The position numbers and the translations under genes were made by a program. The notes beneath the pieces are model-generated. The model saw only the letters and a program-made list of their open reading frames with translations, ran no database searches and had not been told where the DNA came from. DNA of 64,000 nt from Psettodes erumei (Eukaryota > Chordata > Actinopteri > Pleuronectiformes > Psettodidae): the NCBI GenBank assembly GCA_016785225.1, contig JAFBJZ010000438.1, forward strand, positions 372,001-436,000, written 5' to 3'. Below, piece by piece: positions 34,440 through 46,082 of the stretch (its first letter is position 1; each line of letters opens with the position of its first letter).

Positions 34440-35027
34440 CTCTCTCTTGTCGAGGCACCGGGGGAAACGTAACGCTGAGCGGCGGATTATTTCTTTAAAA
34501 CCAGGTTGTGTTCACCGCTGGGCTCAGCTGCTTTTTTTTTTTTATCCCCCTCCTCGTCAACGGCGAATACCGCAAGACCCGGGCTGTATCCAGCCAGTCA
34601 GCTCCGCTTCCTACAATGGAGTTCCCTTTTAACGGTACAATGCATTTCACCTACCAGATAGGGGGAGTTCAAGCTGAAGGGAATATGCTGATGCCCGGGG
34701 ATCGGCATCAATGCAAACGTTTACTTTTAGCAGACAGCGACTGAGAGGGGCAGGAAAAAGGCGAGAAGAGACAAGACAAGTAATAAAGCGGTTTATTTTT
34801 TTGTCCCCCAACTCGCAGTGCGCGGCAGGGAGCAGTTGTTAGAGACAGGATCGAGGAGTGGACAGTATTTAACAGGTCCGAAGCCACTTTTCGGCACCCA
34901 CGTCATTCCGAAAAAGAATATGATCCGCTGAAATCATATGGACATGCCTCATTATTCAATGAACGCTATCACTCACAACGCAGCGTTTACGCGCAGGAGT
35001 TAGCCGGCGCCTCGCCAAATTTAAAAG
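34440..35027 (+). other. Candidate first (5' untranslated) exon ending at splice donor AAAAG|GTAAGAAG
   Basis: About 590 bp of CpG-bearing, repeat-poor sequence ends with AAAAG followed by GTAAGA at 35028, close to an ideal vertebrate splice donor. Soon after the donor the sequence becomes a low-complexity GGT-rich tract, as expected at an exon-intron edge. Small ATG frames occur at 34616-34744 and 34938-35003. The last 200 bp also stay open in a frame without ATG (about 34795-35052), so coding by splicing from upstream cannot be excluded, although I recognise no protein. The start of the exon is a guess. Its position suggests the 5' exon of a large regulatory gene extending to the right. Confidence 0.35.
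34616..34744 (+). CDS. Small upstream ORF (42 aa) in the presumed 5' exon
   Basis: ATG at 34616 has A at -3 and G at +4, a strong initiation context, and the frame runs to TGA at 34742-34744. The product begins MEFPFNGTMHFTYQ and matches nothing I know. In a 5' exon such a frame would act as an upstream ORF that tunes translation of a downstream main frame. In-frame sequence extends upstream without ATG to a TAA near 34497. Function is inferred from position only. Confidence 0.2.
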   Translation: MEFPFNGTMHFTYQIGGVQAEGNMLMPGDRHQCKRLLLADSD

Positions 35028-35640
35028 GTAAGAAGTGTGGGGTTTTACAGTAGCTATACGAGCGGGGGCTTTTTTTACTGAGGGGGGTGGTGGTGGTGGT
35101 GATAGTGGTGGAGGGGTGGGGGTGGACCTGAGAGTGCATTACTCAATGGGAAGTCAGTTTTGGGGAGGATTGTGGTTGTTTTGTGCGGGAGCATCGCAGC
35201 GGGGGCCCCTGATGTCTCCCCACTCATGATTAGAAAATAACAGAGCAATTAACCGTAGCGAGGGACGATCGTTAAAAAAAGAAAGAAAAAAAACGGATGA
35301 CAAAATAGCAGCTGGGACCGAGACACGGGCTGCAATGCTCGACACCTCGCGACCGAAAGCCGAATAAACTCTCGTGTTGTTCATCCAGCAGAAAATAAAT
35401 CCTAATATGTTTTGTTTACCGTTGCACGTTTCCCCCACCACTCCGTAACACTTGATGCGCGAAAAAAGGCTTGTGAGCACACCAACTATGCAATATATTG
35501 CTCATATAGACCTGCGATACACGTCTGGAGACTTTTACTTTTTAGAAAAGTCCGGCCGTCAGGAGTGTGCACGGAAAACTTTCCACCGACACCCGCAGCA
35601 CTTGTGCTGGAAAGAGCGCGCGCGAGTGGGGGGGGGGGTT
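35028..35640 (+). other. Presumed start of first intron with G-rich tracts
   Basis: After the donor at 35028 come a GGGGGG/GGT-rich stretch (35082-35126) and CpG-bearing sequence up to about 35,700, including GAGCGCGCGCGAG before a run of ten or more G at about 35629-35638. CpG-rich DNA continuing past the first exon into the intron is typical of CpG-island promoters. No further exon is recognised. Confidence 0.35.
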
Positions 35641-38228
35641 AAAGTTTACCGGTCCGTTCGCGAAACCATGTGTCAAAAACTTGTGAGATGGAAGGAGAAG
35701 CCGGTGAGACCTGCCATTTTGTGCAGTGATCGACCTCTCTTATGTATCAGAAAGCCCCCCGCATAACGCTTCCATGAGACGTTATGATGGCATTTAGGCA
35801 AGGAGCGTCCGCGTCTCATGTCTGGAAAAAATGACATTACCGGACGTGAAAGTGACACATTTTAGGGATCGGTGTGATTTCTTTTCTTTTCTTTTTAAAC
35901 AAAGTTAGTCTGATAGGCATTCGTTACTCTGGAAATATAAACGACAGAGCACAGAAGTCAGTAATACATTTTTCCAGGAGATGCAGGAGGTCGGGTGTGT
36001 GACATGTCGGTGCACTGCTGCTTCTAGGAGTTTCACCTTATATTTTTTACATCAGTTGCTTATTTGTTTAGGTTATTCTTAAAATCCAACACTGATGTCC
36101 AGATTGTGAGTTTATGTGACGTGGGTAAAGGACTGAATTGTCAGTAACATGCTGCACCGTTAGATGAGGCTTGTAATCCCTTTTTTCAGCCTCTGTCTCA
36201 CCGTGCGTCTTGGGTGGGGAGGACCTTTTCCCCTGGAACTGTAGTTGACCCCTGGGTGATCTGACCTGGGTTACCCAGCCACTTCCAAACAGCTCACAGC
36301 GCTGCACAATGGCTTGTGAAGACACATGTCATCATTCTTAAAATACTCAACAATGTCTATCACATTGTTTCCCCCGTTGTTTCTCTAACCTTCGCTGAAG
36401 TTGTCTTGAGCCCAAAAAAAATCTTCCTCAGTTTCATTGCGGAAGGAAAAGGGATAAATAGATGTACTGTACCAGTTGAGATGCTGTCATTGTTTAATGG
36501 TATGCATGGGGCGGATATTATGTCTGAAATAGTGTCTGGGTGTAGACCCTTTTTGTCAGCACCTTTCATTCCTTTATTGGCTATGAAATAGAAAATGGAT
36601 AAGTGTCCCTGCACCTCTGACAGTGTAGTCTGCTCTGTGGACCTGTTTGCCCTCCGCTGCACCTCTCTGTGCTGCTACAGGCTGAAATGTTGTCATTCTT
36701 TTTGGGTGAAAATATTTGGGACGAGACGCTGTTTTTAAGAAAAAGGCCCTAGCTGTAAAGACTGGCCTGAGTCGAGGCCTCCTGGTTTCTGTTAGAAAAA
36801 GTTATTTAATATTCATTAGGCCTACTTCTAATTTATTTTTTTGTGTGATCATCTTCTGGGCCAGGGTGTGTTTGATAATACAAATAACTCATAAATGAAT
36901 TTTCAAATTAATCATCAGTATTGCTGTCATTAAAATAAATATTTGTAAAAAATGTGCAAGCATTATTTATCTTCACTTTGTCGCAGGTCAAATACATAAA
37001 GTTACATTTAGGATTCTTTTATTATGGAGCCAGTGTGGGATTGAGATTTATTACAGCAAAAAAAAAACCCACAACATGCACACACAGAATGGGTATTCTG
37101 ACAATTCCTATGTGCTGCAACTTTTTGACCAGCCGAGCTCAAAATGTGCTCTCGGGAGCCGGCGTGCAGCAGTTGCCACTGATCTCATTGTGAGCTGCCT
37201 TCCCACCTGTGCCCGCGTTAGTGTTGCAAAGGGGGCTGCGGGGCATGACTGAGCACGGTGATACGCATCTTTCAGCTGAGAGAGGAGGAGAAGGGAGAGA
37301 GACAGAGAGGAGGGATCCTGCGTGGCATCCGAAGGATGGCATAAAAACAGCCCTCTTTTCACCAGGCTGTCAGTCAGCCACTCAGTTCACCGTGGAGTAG
37401 ACCCACTCGACTGAAGCCGCCGCGTTGTCAGCCCGACACATGGCGAATCATTTGCACGTTGACATGCACAGTCAGATTTTTGAAAAAAAAAAAAAGCCTG
37501 AAAAAGCAGCACGAAAAACAAAAAAGAAATCACGCTGTTGTTAAACAAAATGCACACGAAGAAGCCATGCACACGAGGAGGCAGCCTGGCGCATTGCAAA
37601 AAAACATACAGAACCACAGCAAAGTGGCTGCACAAATTACATAATCTAGCAGCACGGAAAATACATGTGCGTAATCGATCGGACAACGCATGATTCAAAC
37701 AGGAATAAGCGATCCTGTGCTGTATGCGTTTACAGCACAGTGCAGTTCACAGGCAGACACAGGCAGCCTGACTGTGGTTAGTTGATCCCCATCTCATGTA
37801 ATTATAGGGGAGAGGGCTCCAGCTGTACAGGCTGCGAGGCCAGGGCTCCCAGTCCACTGGGATCAGGGCGGTGGTGGGCAGGCCAGATCAGGCCGGCTCT
37901 GCTCATCAGCCAGCCATTAATTGATATGTGCAGTCATTGTGAAAGCACCACCACCCCCCCACCCCCACCCCCCACGACCACCATCACCACCACTCTGCTT
38001 TTGTGTTCATTTCCATTTTGGTTCTGATCTGCAGCATGGCAGCGGCGGCTGGGTGCTTGTATTCCAGCGTGTCGTGTACATATACAAGTGTGTCCTGCAT
38101 GAGGCGAGGAAGGTGCTGTAACACACAGGCGTTAGTCTGGGTTGAGCCTTGTAGCTCCGTGACCTTGATCTCCAGGGTTCAAGTCGGAGTGGGGAAGATG
38201 CCTGCGAGCTGCTAATATGACAAGCACA
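35641..38228. other. Non-coding stretch, no gene recognised
   Basis: Mixed sequence. Poly-A runs lie at 37057-37066 and 37483-37494, and a C/CCA-rich patch at 37951-37985. The frames overlapping these are compositional. Short CpG-bearing patches near 37140-37240 and 37410-37440 could be regulatory, but carry no motif strong enough to call. Confidence 0.4.

Positions 38229-38268
<40 letters not shown>
38229..38268. repeat. (CA)20 microsatellite
   Basis: About 40 bases of pure CA. On the opposite strand it creates a long Cys-Val run in a spurious frame. Confidence 0.97.
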
Positions 38269-38269
<1 letters not shown>

Positions 38270-40120
38270 CTTTAGCTCAAAAGTGGGATGTGAAGTCAAG
38301 TAGAGACTGCCCTGACCACAGAACTTCACATACTAGATTACACACATTACACAGAAATCTGAGGCCTTTATTTTGAATTTCTGTCATCAGGGAAAAGTTT
38401 GATTTATTACACTGTGGTGATGAATTGAAGGGAGCATGATTGACCTCTTAGATTTATAGAGTTAGTGCCACTGACCTTTTTTCTCTCTTTTTTTGCATGA
38501 CATGTTTATGTCCAAGAGCCTTTTAGGTTTGGGCTATTTTTTAATTCAAATTGCTCGAGTTAACTTTCATCAAATTAGAATCAGGGCTTTCTGATGACTT
38601 GACACATGCTGCAAAACCACAACCTCTTCAATTCCTGGGACCCTTGTTACATGTCTTCCCCCCCTTGCTCATGCCAAATAAGGTACAACTCCCTGTACAC
38701 AAATGTAAAGAAAATGCTGCAACTCTGAGTCATTTATTGAATATTATAAAAAATAAAGCAATGGGAACTGTGCAATATGCCATTAGTCAGAAATGAATAT
38801 GCAGTCATTTAAAATCTAGCTGTGTGAATGATCAGCTTTATTGAATCATTGTTTAAATGAGAGTTTATGTACGATTTTCCTGTTGTGTGCTCGCACACTG
38901 CACTGCGCCGTGTGTGAACGCCTTGGTTTGGTGCTGAGGAATGCGAGTGTGTGTTTTCCCTGATATGTTCTTTGCCACAAGAGCTTGATAAAGATTGGAG
39001 GAGCAGAGGGGTGGATGGGTTTGGGGGGGGGGGGGTAATCACGGACGTCAGTTTGATCTAAGAATAAAGAGTGTGGGGCAGATGAGGCTCTGACAGATAG
39101 GCTTGACTCAGTCCTCTCATGCCGGGGTGCCATCACGAGGAGCGGCTGCCTGTCTGGGTTGGGGGGGTGGGGCCGGGTGAGGTTTGGATGATAAGAGAGG
39201 AAAAGAAAGGGACTCAAAGGTAGAGGTGGGCATGGAGGCAGGTGCAGGCAGAACCTCTCTTTTTGTGTCCATCATGATCGCTGCTGTTTCCTGTGCAAGA
39301 CTTTGTGAAACGAGCCTGTGAGTGTGCTCGAACCCTGGTCAGCACGCATGGGAGCTTGTCTTTGCAACAGTGTGTGTACGCGTGAACCTATTTGCCATGT
39401 GTTTGTTTTTCAGGGGCTGGTTTAACTGCTCGGCCTTGGGAAAGTCCAGTGTCAGTCCAGCGCACGTTCTTTCTCTTTGTCCGCCTGTGTAATCAGTTGG
39501 TGCCCGCATCAACAACACCAACAAAGAATGTGTTCAGAAGTTTAACACCTTATCTTCACAACCCATGATATTCCTCTTTTGTTTTCCCCAGCTTCCCTGC
39601 TGATCCTCGGCATTATCAAATTGGGCTTTATTCCGATATTTGTTTTTTTCCCTCAAACTTCATTAGCATTTCGGCTCGAAGGACGCGTCACGCGATGTCA
39701 TGACCGTTTTCCCTTTTGATGTGTTGAACAGCGGCTGCGTTTTTCAGCCATGTCATTCCTGCAGACACCAGCTTAACACAAACAGGCAAGCGCACATCAA
39801 TCACAGGTCCTGAAGCAGAGAATTGTTACTGCTTAGCATTCAGTCATGCTCAGCTATGACTGTGGTAAATACCTCCAGTGTTCATGAAATGGAAGGATAT
39901 GTGTGTGGCAGGTTATGTCTATTACCCACTTCACACACCGTCACCAACTGCATCCCACATGTCATGTCTGCTCTTTAGCTGCTCCGCCTCTCAGATGTGA
40001 CCTCTGCAAAAGTCCCAGACCTCCGCTAATGAGCATGCCAAAGTAGCATAAGATAGAGGGAGAAGAGGAAAGAGAAAAAAGAGAGGGAGAAAAGGGAGGG
40101 CATGACGATGCTGGAGAGAA
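38270..40120. other. Non-coding stretch, nothing recognised
   Basis: Mostly unique DNA with a G run of about 11 at 39023-39034, a second G-rich patch at 39160-39178, and purine-rich DNA at 40048-40100. The 123-codon minus-strand frame at 38846-39217 is proline-rich because it reads through these G runs. Confidence 0.4.
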
Positions 40121-40124
40121 CTCC

Positions 40125-40312
40125 TGCACCTTTAATTATGATCAAGAGGTTTTCACCAAAGGACGGAGGCGTTGCAGTTCTGTTGCGCTCGTAAATCTGG
40201 CCCCGGATGCCGTATATTGTGTCGAACGATTACTGTACACCATTATAGTGCATATTCAACTGCCTCTCCAGCACCTGATTTGCATAATTGGATCTTTAAT
40301 GAAACTTGCCTT
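40125..40312. promoter_or_regulatory. Candidate enhancer-type element with POU octamer
   Basis: TAATTA at 40133-40138 and the octamer ATTTGCAT at 40278-40285 (as ATTTGCATAATTG) bracket repeat-free, CpG-containing sequence (gacggaggcgttgcag, ttgcgctcgtaaatc). It is flanked by purine-rich tract on the left and A-rich low-complexity sequence and a G run on the right. Motif content suggests binding by POU and homeodomain factors. Activity was not tested. Confidence 0.33.
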
Positions 40313-41040
40313 GTGGAACAAAAAATACAAAAAGAGAGATGAAAAAAAGTGGTTTGGCATGAGGGCGGGGGGTGGGGTGGGGTGGGGGGGTGAGAGAGAA
40401 AATAACATGATATAGATGAATGACCTCCTCAAATGTTTGTCAGACTCTTTTTTTTAAAGAGTTTTAAACAAGAAAGGCGTCTGTTTCTGAAAGGAAGACA
40501 GTGGGATAAAAAAAAGGTGGTTGTTGGAGGGGGGTGACGACCTGCTCTGGCCCAGTCGCTCACATGTCAGCGGCACTGCTACAAATAGGATGAGAAGTGA
40601 CTGTGAAAGCTGTACATTCCCCGCCAGGTCTCGCGGGTTAAGACTACAATAGCGGGATATTCTCTAGCCCGGGGGGGATTTCGGCTCCTCTTCTGTCGAC
40701 ACTCGCTGGGCCGACTTGTTACTCGGGGAAGATCGCGCTTTTGTGGAGGAGCCGATTCTACACTCGCCTGGTGGAATTTCTCCATTGCAAATATTTTGAC
40801 AATGCCTAATCAGGGGCCATCGTCTCCTTTTTTTTGTTGGCGTTGGGGGCTTGCTTGGAGCCTCCTTGCAGTTACTGAGGAATATTTTTTTCTTACATGC
40901 ATGTGTAATTTATATACTTTATGTACTATATACTTTAAGCTGTTCCATTTCAAGTAACAATTTGTATGATTCTTTGTTTTTTTCATAAGCATTTGTGGTG
41001 GTGTGTTTGTCTCAAAGTTGCTGTTCTCTCTCCCGGCCAC

Positions 41041-41180
41041 TTGTTTGTGGCTGTGGCAGGGAATTTGTCTAATTGCTTAATTAAATTCCAGCGTGTCCCA
41101 TTTCCCCTGGCCTTCGGGAGGTGAAGGTTAAAATCCTCCTAGTGCCACTTTGACGCCAACGTGAGGGCCATGTATAATAG
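41041..41180. promoter_or_regulatory. Candidate regulatory element with paired TAATT sites
   Basis: TAATTG at 41070-41075 and TTAATTAA at 41077-41084 lie next to each other in TCTAATTGCTTAATTAAATT, followed by repeat-free sequence to about 41180. Closely spaced TAAT sites fit dimeric homeodomain binding. Function is inferred. Confidence 0.3.
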
Positions 41181-41639
41181 CCAGTTATTTGTCCTGTCTT
41201 GCTGAAGGATCTGCTGTTTGTAACTGACAATGAAAGATGGAGAAAAACAGAGCTAAAGAAATATGTTCTTTTTTTAAAATCAATGTGTCATGAGAGAGAC
41301 TAGCAGGTTGCTCTCTTCTTTCTACCGTGAGTGCCCCTTCCTTTAATAGCCGGACAGGACAGTTGTTAATCGAGTGCTAATGTAAAAAAGCAACTGATGC
41401 CGTGTTAAAGCATCAGTGTGCGTTAAGCTGCCTGCGAGCAGCGGTTTCTGCTTGTGTGTGTGTGTGTGTGTTTTTTCACTCCACATCCGTGGGAGTGGAT
41501 CATGTGTCAAAGCGGTTTACAGGTGGCCTGCGGGGCAGCCGCTCTACAGAGAGGTGGAGGAAAGGCAGGCAGGGTTCAAGTACCTCAGAGGCTCTGACGG
41601 TGCTGAACTGAGCAATCCCGGCATCTAAGAGGACCCTTC

Positions 41640-41775
41640 AAACGCCTCCTTATCACACTCCTCTCTCCACCGTTTCACTCTTCTTTTTTTCCTGCTGTCT
41701 CTCCGCCGCTGCCTCTGTCATCTCTCCATCCTCTCTCCCCCTCTTATCTCTCCTTTTCCCGATCTCTCATCTCTT
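41640..41775. repeat. Pyrimidine-rich low-complexity tract
   Basis: About 130 bases dominated by C and T (cactcctctctccacc, ctctccatcctctctcccc). Simple compositional bias without a fixed unit. Confidence 0.7.
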
Positions 41776-42077
41776 TGATGGTTCTTTATCACTGCTTGAA
41801 TAGTTGCTGAAAATGACAATAAGTCACCTTTTAGCTGTTGTGCACCACGCCCTGCCAGCAGAGATGCATGACCCAACTTGGTGAACTGCTTCACAATCAG
41901 TCTCTTCTTTAAGTGATAAACTTAAAATTGTTTTATTTAAATGCATTCAGTCACATTAAGAGTCAAAGACTCTGTAAATGGCAGCCCCAGTCTGGTACTG
42001 GGGGCAAATATAAATCCCATTTTAGGCAGGACACGGATGACTTATTTCCTGACCAGTGTCATACCAGTGTCTCCACC

Positions 42078-42190
42078 TTGCACAAGTGAATTAAATCAGA
42101 GCATCTCAAGGCACTTTACAGAGTAAAGCCAAGACCTTATAATATAATGGAGAGAAAATCAGGAGTTACCAACTTGGTGAAAAACTCCTG
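42078..42190 (+). mobile_element. Short fragment of a teleost interspersed repeat
   Basis: The words 'ctcaaggcactttacagagt', 'ccaagaccttataatataat' and 'ggtgaaaaactcctggtgg' resemble the middle of a repeat common in percomorph genomes, whose usual reading runs from 'aaggcactttaca' to 'gggaaaaactccc'. Only about 110 bp remain. Family assignment is from memory and uncertain. Confidence 0.42.
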
Positions 42191-42559
42191 GTGGTTAGGA
42201 TGATAGACAAATCTTGACTTTTTAAATTTAAGATTAAGCAGTTGTGACAAGATCATGTAAAACAAGTGGTGTTTCAAAAGACTTTTATACTCTGAGGTAC
42301 TGTATGACTGACTCGGGATTTTTCTCTTCTGTTCTTTTAATTGCTCAAATAAAAAACAAAACAAAACCAAAAAAAACAGTTACCACCTATTAGCCCACAA
42401 AGCAGCGGATCTGTGGAACTGTAGATCCGGGGAGAGAGGAGATAATACACAGAAGGCAGAGTGATGACAGGAGAGAGTGTGGAGAGGAAATGCGGGGAGC
42501 AGAAGGAGAGAGGGAACAAGGCAGAGCGATGGAGCAGGAGGAGGAGCAGGGATGATGTA

Positions 42560-42900
42560 CTTAACGGTATCTGTAGCCACCCCCCCGAACAAGCTGCTGC
42601 CACAGATCCTGGGAGCCCACGTTGATAAATTCAGTTTGATAAAAGTCAACCAAATGCCGGCCTGTCTGCACACCTCTATTAAGCGCCGATACATTTGTCA
42701 CAGCCGGTGGAAGTCAACCAAAGGGTTTTAATGCCGTATCAAGCCGAATTAAAGAATCAATCGAGAGCCCTGAAAGGTTTCGCTTTTTATTTCAAGTGAC
42801 AGTGGTGGTGTTGGAGACGGGGCTGGCGCTCCAGATTACCGGGCTCCAGTTGATCAAGGCAGTCGTTTTACGTTTTTATATTTCGCTTTTGGGAATTTTG
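42560..42900. promoter_or_regulatory. Candidate conserved non-coding element
   Basis: A 340-bp block free of simple repeats, with a repeated short word AAGTCAACCAAA (42646-42656 as AAGTCAACCAA, 42711-42722 as AAGTCAACCAAA), ATTAAAGAATCAATCGAG and CpG words (agcgccgatac, aagccgaatt). It is bounded by a purine tract on the left and by sequence leading to a GT tract at 42.96 kb on the right. Confidence 0.28.
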
Positions 42901-42959
42901 TGATTATTTTAGCCTGGATGCTCATTTTGTATCTGATGACTTTGAGCAAGGGAGGGTGC

Positions 42960-42980
42960 GTGTGTGTGTGTGTGTGTGTT
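42960..42980. repeat. (GT)n microsatellite
   Basis: About ten GT units, followed by a G-rich stretch. Confidence 0.85.
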
Positions 42981-43133
42981 TGGGGTGGGGGTTGAGCTCT
43001 TCTCATGCCTGGCATTATTTTTCTAATTTATTTTTTTTAATCAAGAGAAATTACATCTATGTTGCATCCATCATCAAGCTTCCTTAATATAGCAAACTGA
43101 AGGAGGCTACATTTAAAAAACACACAGTACACT

Positions 43134-43160
43134 ACACACACAAACACACACACACACACA
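43134..43160. repeat. (CA)n microsatellite, interrupted
   Basis: CA units with one AAC interruption, then about nine perfect units. Confidence 0.85.
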
Positions 43161-43540
43161 ACTTTCCCCCTGAGAAACCCCTTAATACCACATTACTGTT
43201 CTGCATTTATGCAAAAGTAAATAAGTAAACCCAAAAGGCAAATGAGCATTCCAGGCGTTTAAACACATAGCCTTCTGTAAACGCCTGCTACAGCCACGAC
43301 TACACCTCTGAGGCGCAGCTGGCAGCGGACACAAAGTGAGGGTTGCTACTGTGCTTAATGTTTTTCGTTTTTTTTAAAGGATATATATGTATGTCTGCTT
43401 GTTTATTCTTACCCTAATTTGAGGAGAGGACATTCAAAAACAAGTCTTGTTTTATTACATGGAACATTATTAAAAGGCCTCTTTTAAATATTGGAGAGTA
43501 TTAGACAAGCTTAAGAACTGTACAAAAATGTATGTGTCTC

Positions 43541-43563
43541 TGTGTGTGTGTGTGTGTGTGTGT
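43541..43563. repeat. (TG)n microsatellite
   Basis: About 11 TG units ending in a G run. It is complementary to the CA tract at 43733-43759, about 170 bp away. Confidence 0.92.
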
Positions 43564-43732
43564 GGGGGGCTAAGGATCAATCACTAATTATCTCCAAATG
43601 TATTGTTTCTCAGAACTGATATTTGTGGCGTTGCTGCGTCAGTGCCTTCCTGTTTCTGAACCGAGCGAATGATAAATGCATACTTAATGAAATTCATCCA
43701 CAATGATATTTCCCTCTCCTTTTTTTGTCCAT

Positions 43733-43759
43733 GCACACACACACACACACACACACACA
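43733..43759. repeat. (CA)n microsatellite
   Basis: About 13 CA units. Together with the TG tract at 43541-43563 this forms an inverted pair around a 170-bp segment. Confidence 0.92.
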
Positions 43760-43859
43760 GGCTAATGCACAAACTCACAAACAATCAGTGGCTCCCACCT
43801 GGTGTTTTATTTAATTAGGTAAAATACACATTACATGTGTGCGGGTGCACAAAGGATTC

Positions 43860-45820
43860 ATGTTTGTGAAAGTGTCGTTAGCCAAGCGCTGTCAGTCTCT
43901 CCGCAAACTACACTGAAAAGAAGCGTTGTTCAAGGTGGGAGCTAAATACTATTCATCTATTATTTATCTGTGTTATTACTGGGATCGCATTTAAAAAGGA
44001 GAGCTCTCTAACATGGGAGAATTCCCCGTCGCCTGACTCTTTCTTTAACACCTCACTTTAAGTCTTAAGATGAGTTCTCAACCATGCTGAAAAAGAAACC
44101 TTTTACAGATGTCCCACAATTTCTGACAGGCTTCTTAAATTCTCTTAATTTCTAATTTATTTTCAAATGGCCCACCTCATCATGTTCTCTCTTTCTCTTT
44201 TTCTCCAGCCCTGACCACCTCCTCCTCCTCCCTCCCTTCCATCCCTGTCTTTTTTGTTATTATTATTATTCTTGATCGTGAGCCGCAGTTGTTTTCTTCC
44301 TCTCAGAACAGCATTTTGTGTCTTTTGTTGTGTCATTCACACCAATCGTAGTAATGGGGAGAGAGTTAAATGGAAGTGCAGGGGCCTGGGCCCTTGTTTG
44401 GTTCGTCTGTCGGCTGCTTTGGTAAACAGGACTGTCAGATCTGTGGGGGGGAATAAACATTTGAAGCATTGTCATCCATTTCGAGGTTGATGACACTGAT
44501 AGGCTCAAAGGGTGGGAGTGAGTTCACACTTCAAGTTTGCTCACCCGTTCTCGGTGTGTGCCCCAAAAACCATTTTGAATAGAACAGATTCACTGTTTCT
44601 ATTATTATTCACATTCATTATTCGACCTAAGGTTATAGTAATGTTGAACTAACCAAAGCAACTGCTGAGATGTTGGAATGCATTGATATTATCTGGCTGA
44701 ATTTTTGCAACTTCTTTGACTGTCTGACCACTCTCCTATTTTAATGTGGTAATGTCACCATGTTCATAGATCTCAGCAGTTACTTTTCTGAGTAAATTGT
44801 TATCGTCACGACAGGAACGGAGGCCAAAACCAGACTGAAAATGACATCCTTTCAGACAGAAATCAGAGTGGTGTAGGAATTCTGAAGTCACTGAACTCAA
44901 TCAAAAGCCGCAAAGATAGGAGGCTTGTTTTGTGCTGCAGCACAGTAAAACGCTTGCTGTCTGACCGAGGACCTCCAACATTGACTTGCCCTGCCACAGG
45001 AAGTCCTTCAACTCCATGTTCACATCCTTCTAAACGCCTCTCATCCTCACCCACCCACCATGGGACAATCTCTTTGCAGAGCTACTTCTGCTCAGGAATC
45101 GGAGAGGTTTGCTCCACAAATCTGAGTTAATTTCTCTGTCTTCCTATCTCTCTCTCTCTCTTGCAGCCTCAGTCTTTCTGATTGCCGATCAGCCCCTGAG
45201 GGCTCCGAGGCGCTCTTGCTAGATCCCTGTGATTAGAGTAAATGACCCCCCAACCCCCCTGCTCATCGGAGACCAGGGTCGGTATGTGGGGTGGGAATGA
45301 GGTGGACTGATGAGGAGTAGGTGAATGGTGCAAGAGGACAGTGAAAATCAGGAAGTGGAGATTGACGAAAGGTTTGGTCAGTGTGGAAGCCAATGGGTGA
45401 CGGGATCGAATGGACGGATGTAACGCCATTTTTGCATTCTGTCAGATTCATCATCAGCCTCCTTGTGATCATTTTAAATAGGCCGTTTGGGAATTGTTGG
45501 AGCTCCATTCTCCCATGTAGTGTCAAACATGCCAGCAAATGTCAAGATAGAACTCATTGCTATCCTGGGAGCCCTGTTCTGTCAAACTTATTTGAAGGTG
45601 GAGTGTTTTCAGAATGAGCCAGTGGATGGCTCACCTCTCCAGACGTGGCTCTGTCTGTGTGTGTTTTCTGTAACCCTCAAGTGCAGGTTCCTCGGTGTTG
45701 TGTTTTCTGCCGCTGCTGCAAGAAGTGTGCCTTTCCTCAGTCCGCTGTCTCTGTGACTATGCAGTATGTACTGGTACAAGTCATGTCTGTGTGTTTGTGT
45801 GTGTGTCACTAGCTGTTGGG
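43860..45820. other. Non-coding stretch, nothing recognised
   Basis: Largely unique sequence with short CTCCTC, TTATTA and CTCTCT patches (44218-44272, 45149-45162). Several open frames of 60-90 codons occur on both strands with no recognisable family and no consistent splice sites. Confidence 0.4.
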
Positions 45821-45824
45821 GTGG

Positions 45825-46000
45825 GTGGGCAGGAGGCATGTGATCCAGCAGCGGCTCATGTTTGTGCAGAACCCGGCGGAGGTCAGTCTCCTCTTCAACA
45901 CCCCTTTTTCATCCAATTTCTGTGGCTGCGGGCGGCCGCTTGCCGCGCTTTTGTTGCCGGAGGTAATCTGTGAAATGATCTTAATTATGGAGGTTCGGCC
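45825..46000. promoter_or_regulatory. Candidate conserved non-coding element or unrecognised exon
   Basis: A GC- and CpG-richer block (gatccagcagcggctcatg, aacccggcggaggtcag, gcgggcggccgcttgccgcg) ends with GATCTTAATTATGGAGG (TAATTA core). The plus frame gives QQRLMFVQNPAEVSLLFNT, which looks coding-like, but I recognise no family and neither end shows a clear acceptor. It lies just before a CT tract. Confidence 0.27.
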
Positions 46001-46021
46001 TGTCCCCCCCCACCACCTCTT

Positions 46022-46025
46022 CCTC

Positions 46026-46056
<31 letters not shown>

Positions 46057-46082
46057 CATTCTCTCTCTCTCTTCCTCTCTGT
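46022..46082. repeat. (CT)n low-complexity tract
   Basis: Two CT-rich runs separated by a short ATTTCATT interruption. Confidence 0.9.

Noticed and set aside
34795..35052. ATG-less open frame reading through the donor at 35027
   Set aside because: It would need an upstream coding exon. None was recognised, and the frame also stays open past the donor, so an untranslated exon is simpler.
38846..39217. 123-codon minus-strand frame, proline-rich
   Set aside because: The prolines come from G runs on the plus strand. No recognisable protein.
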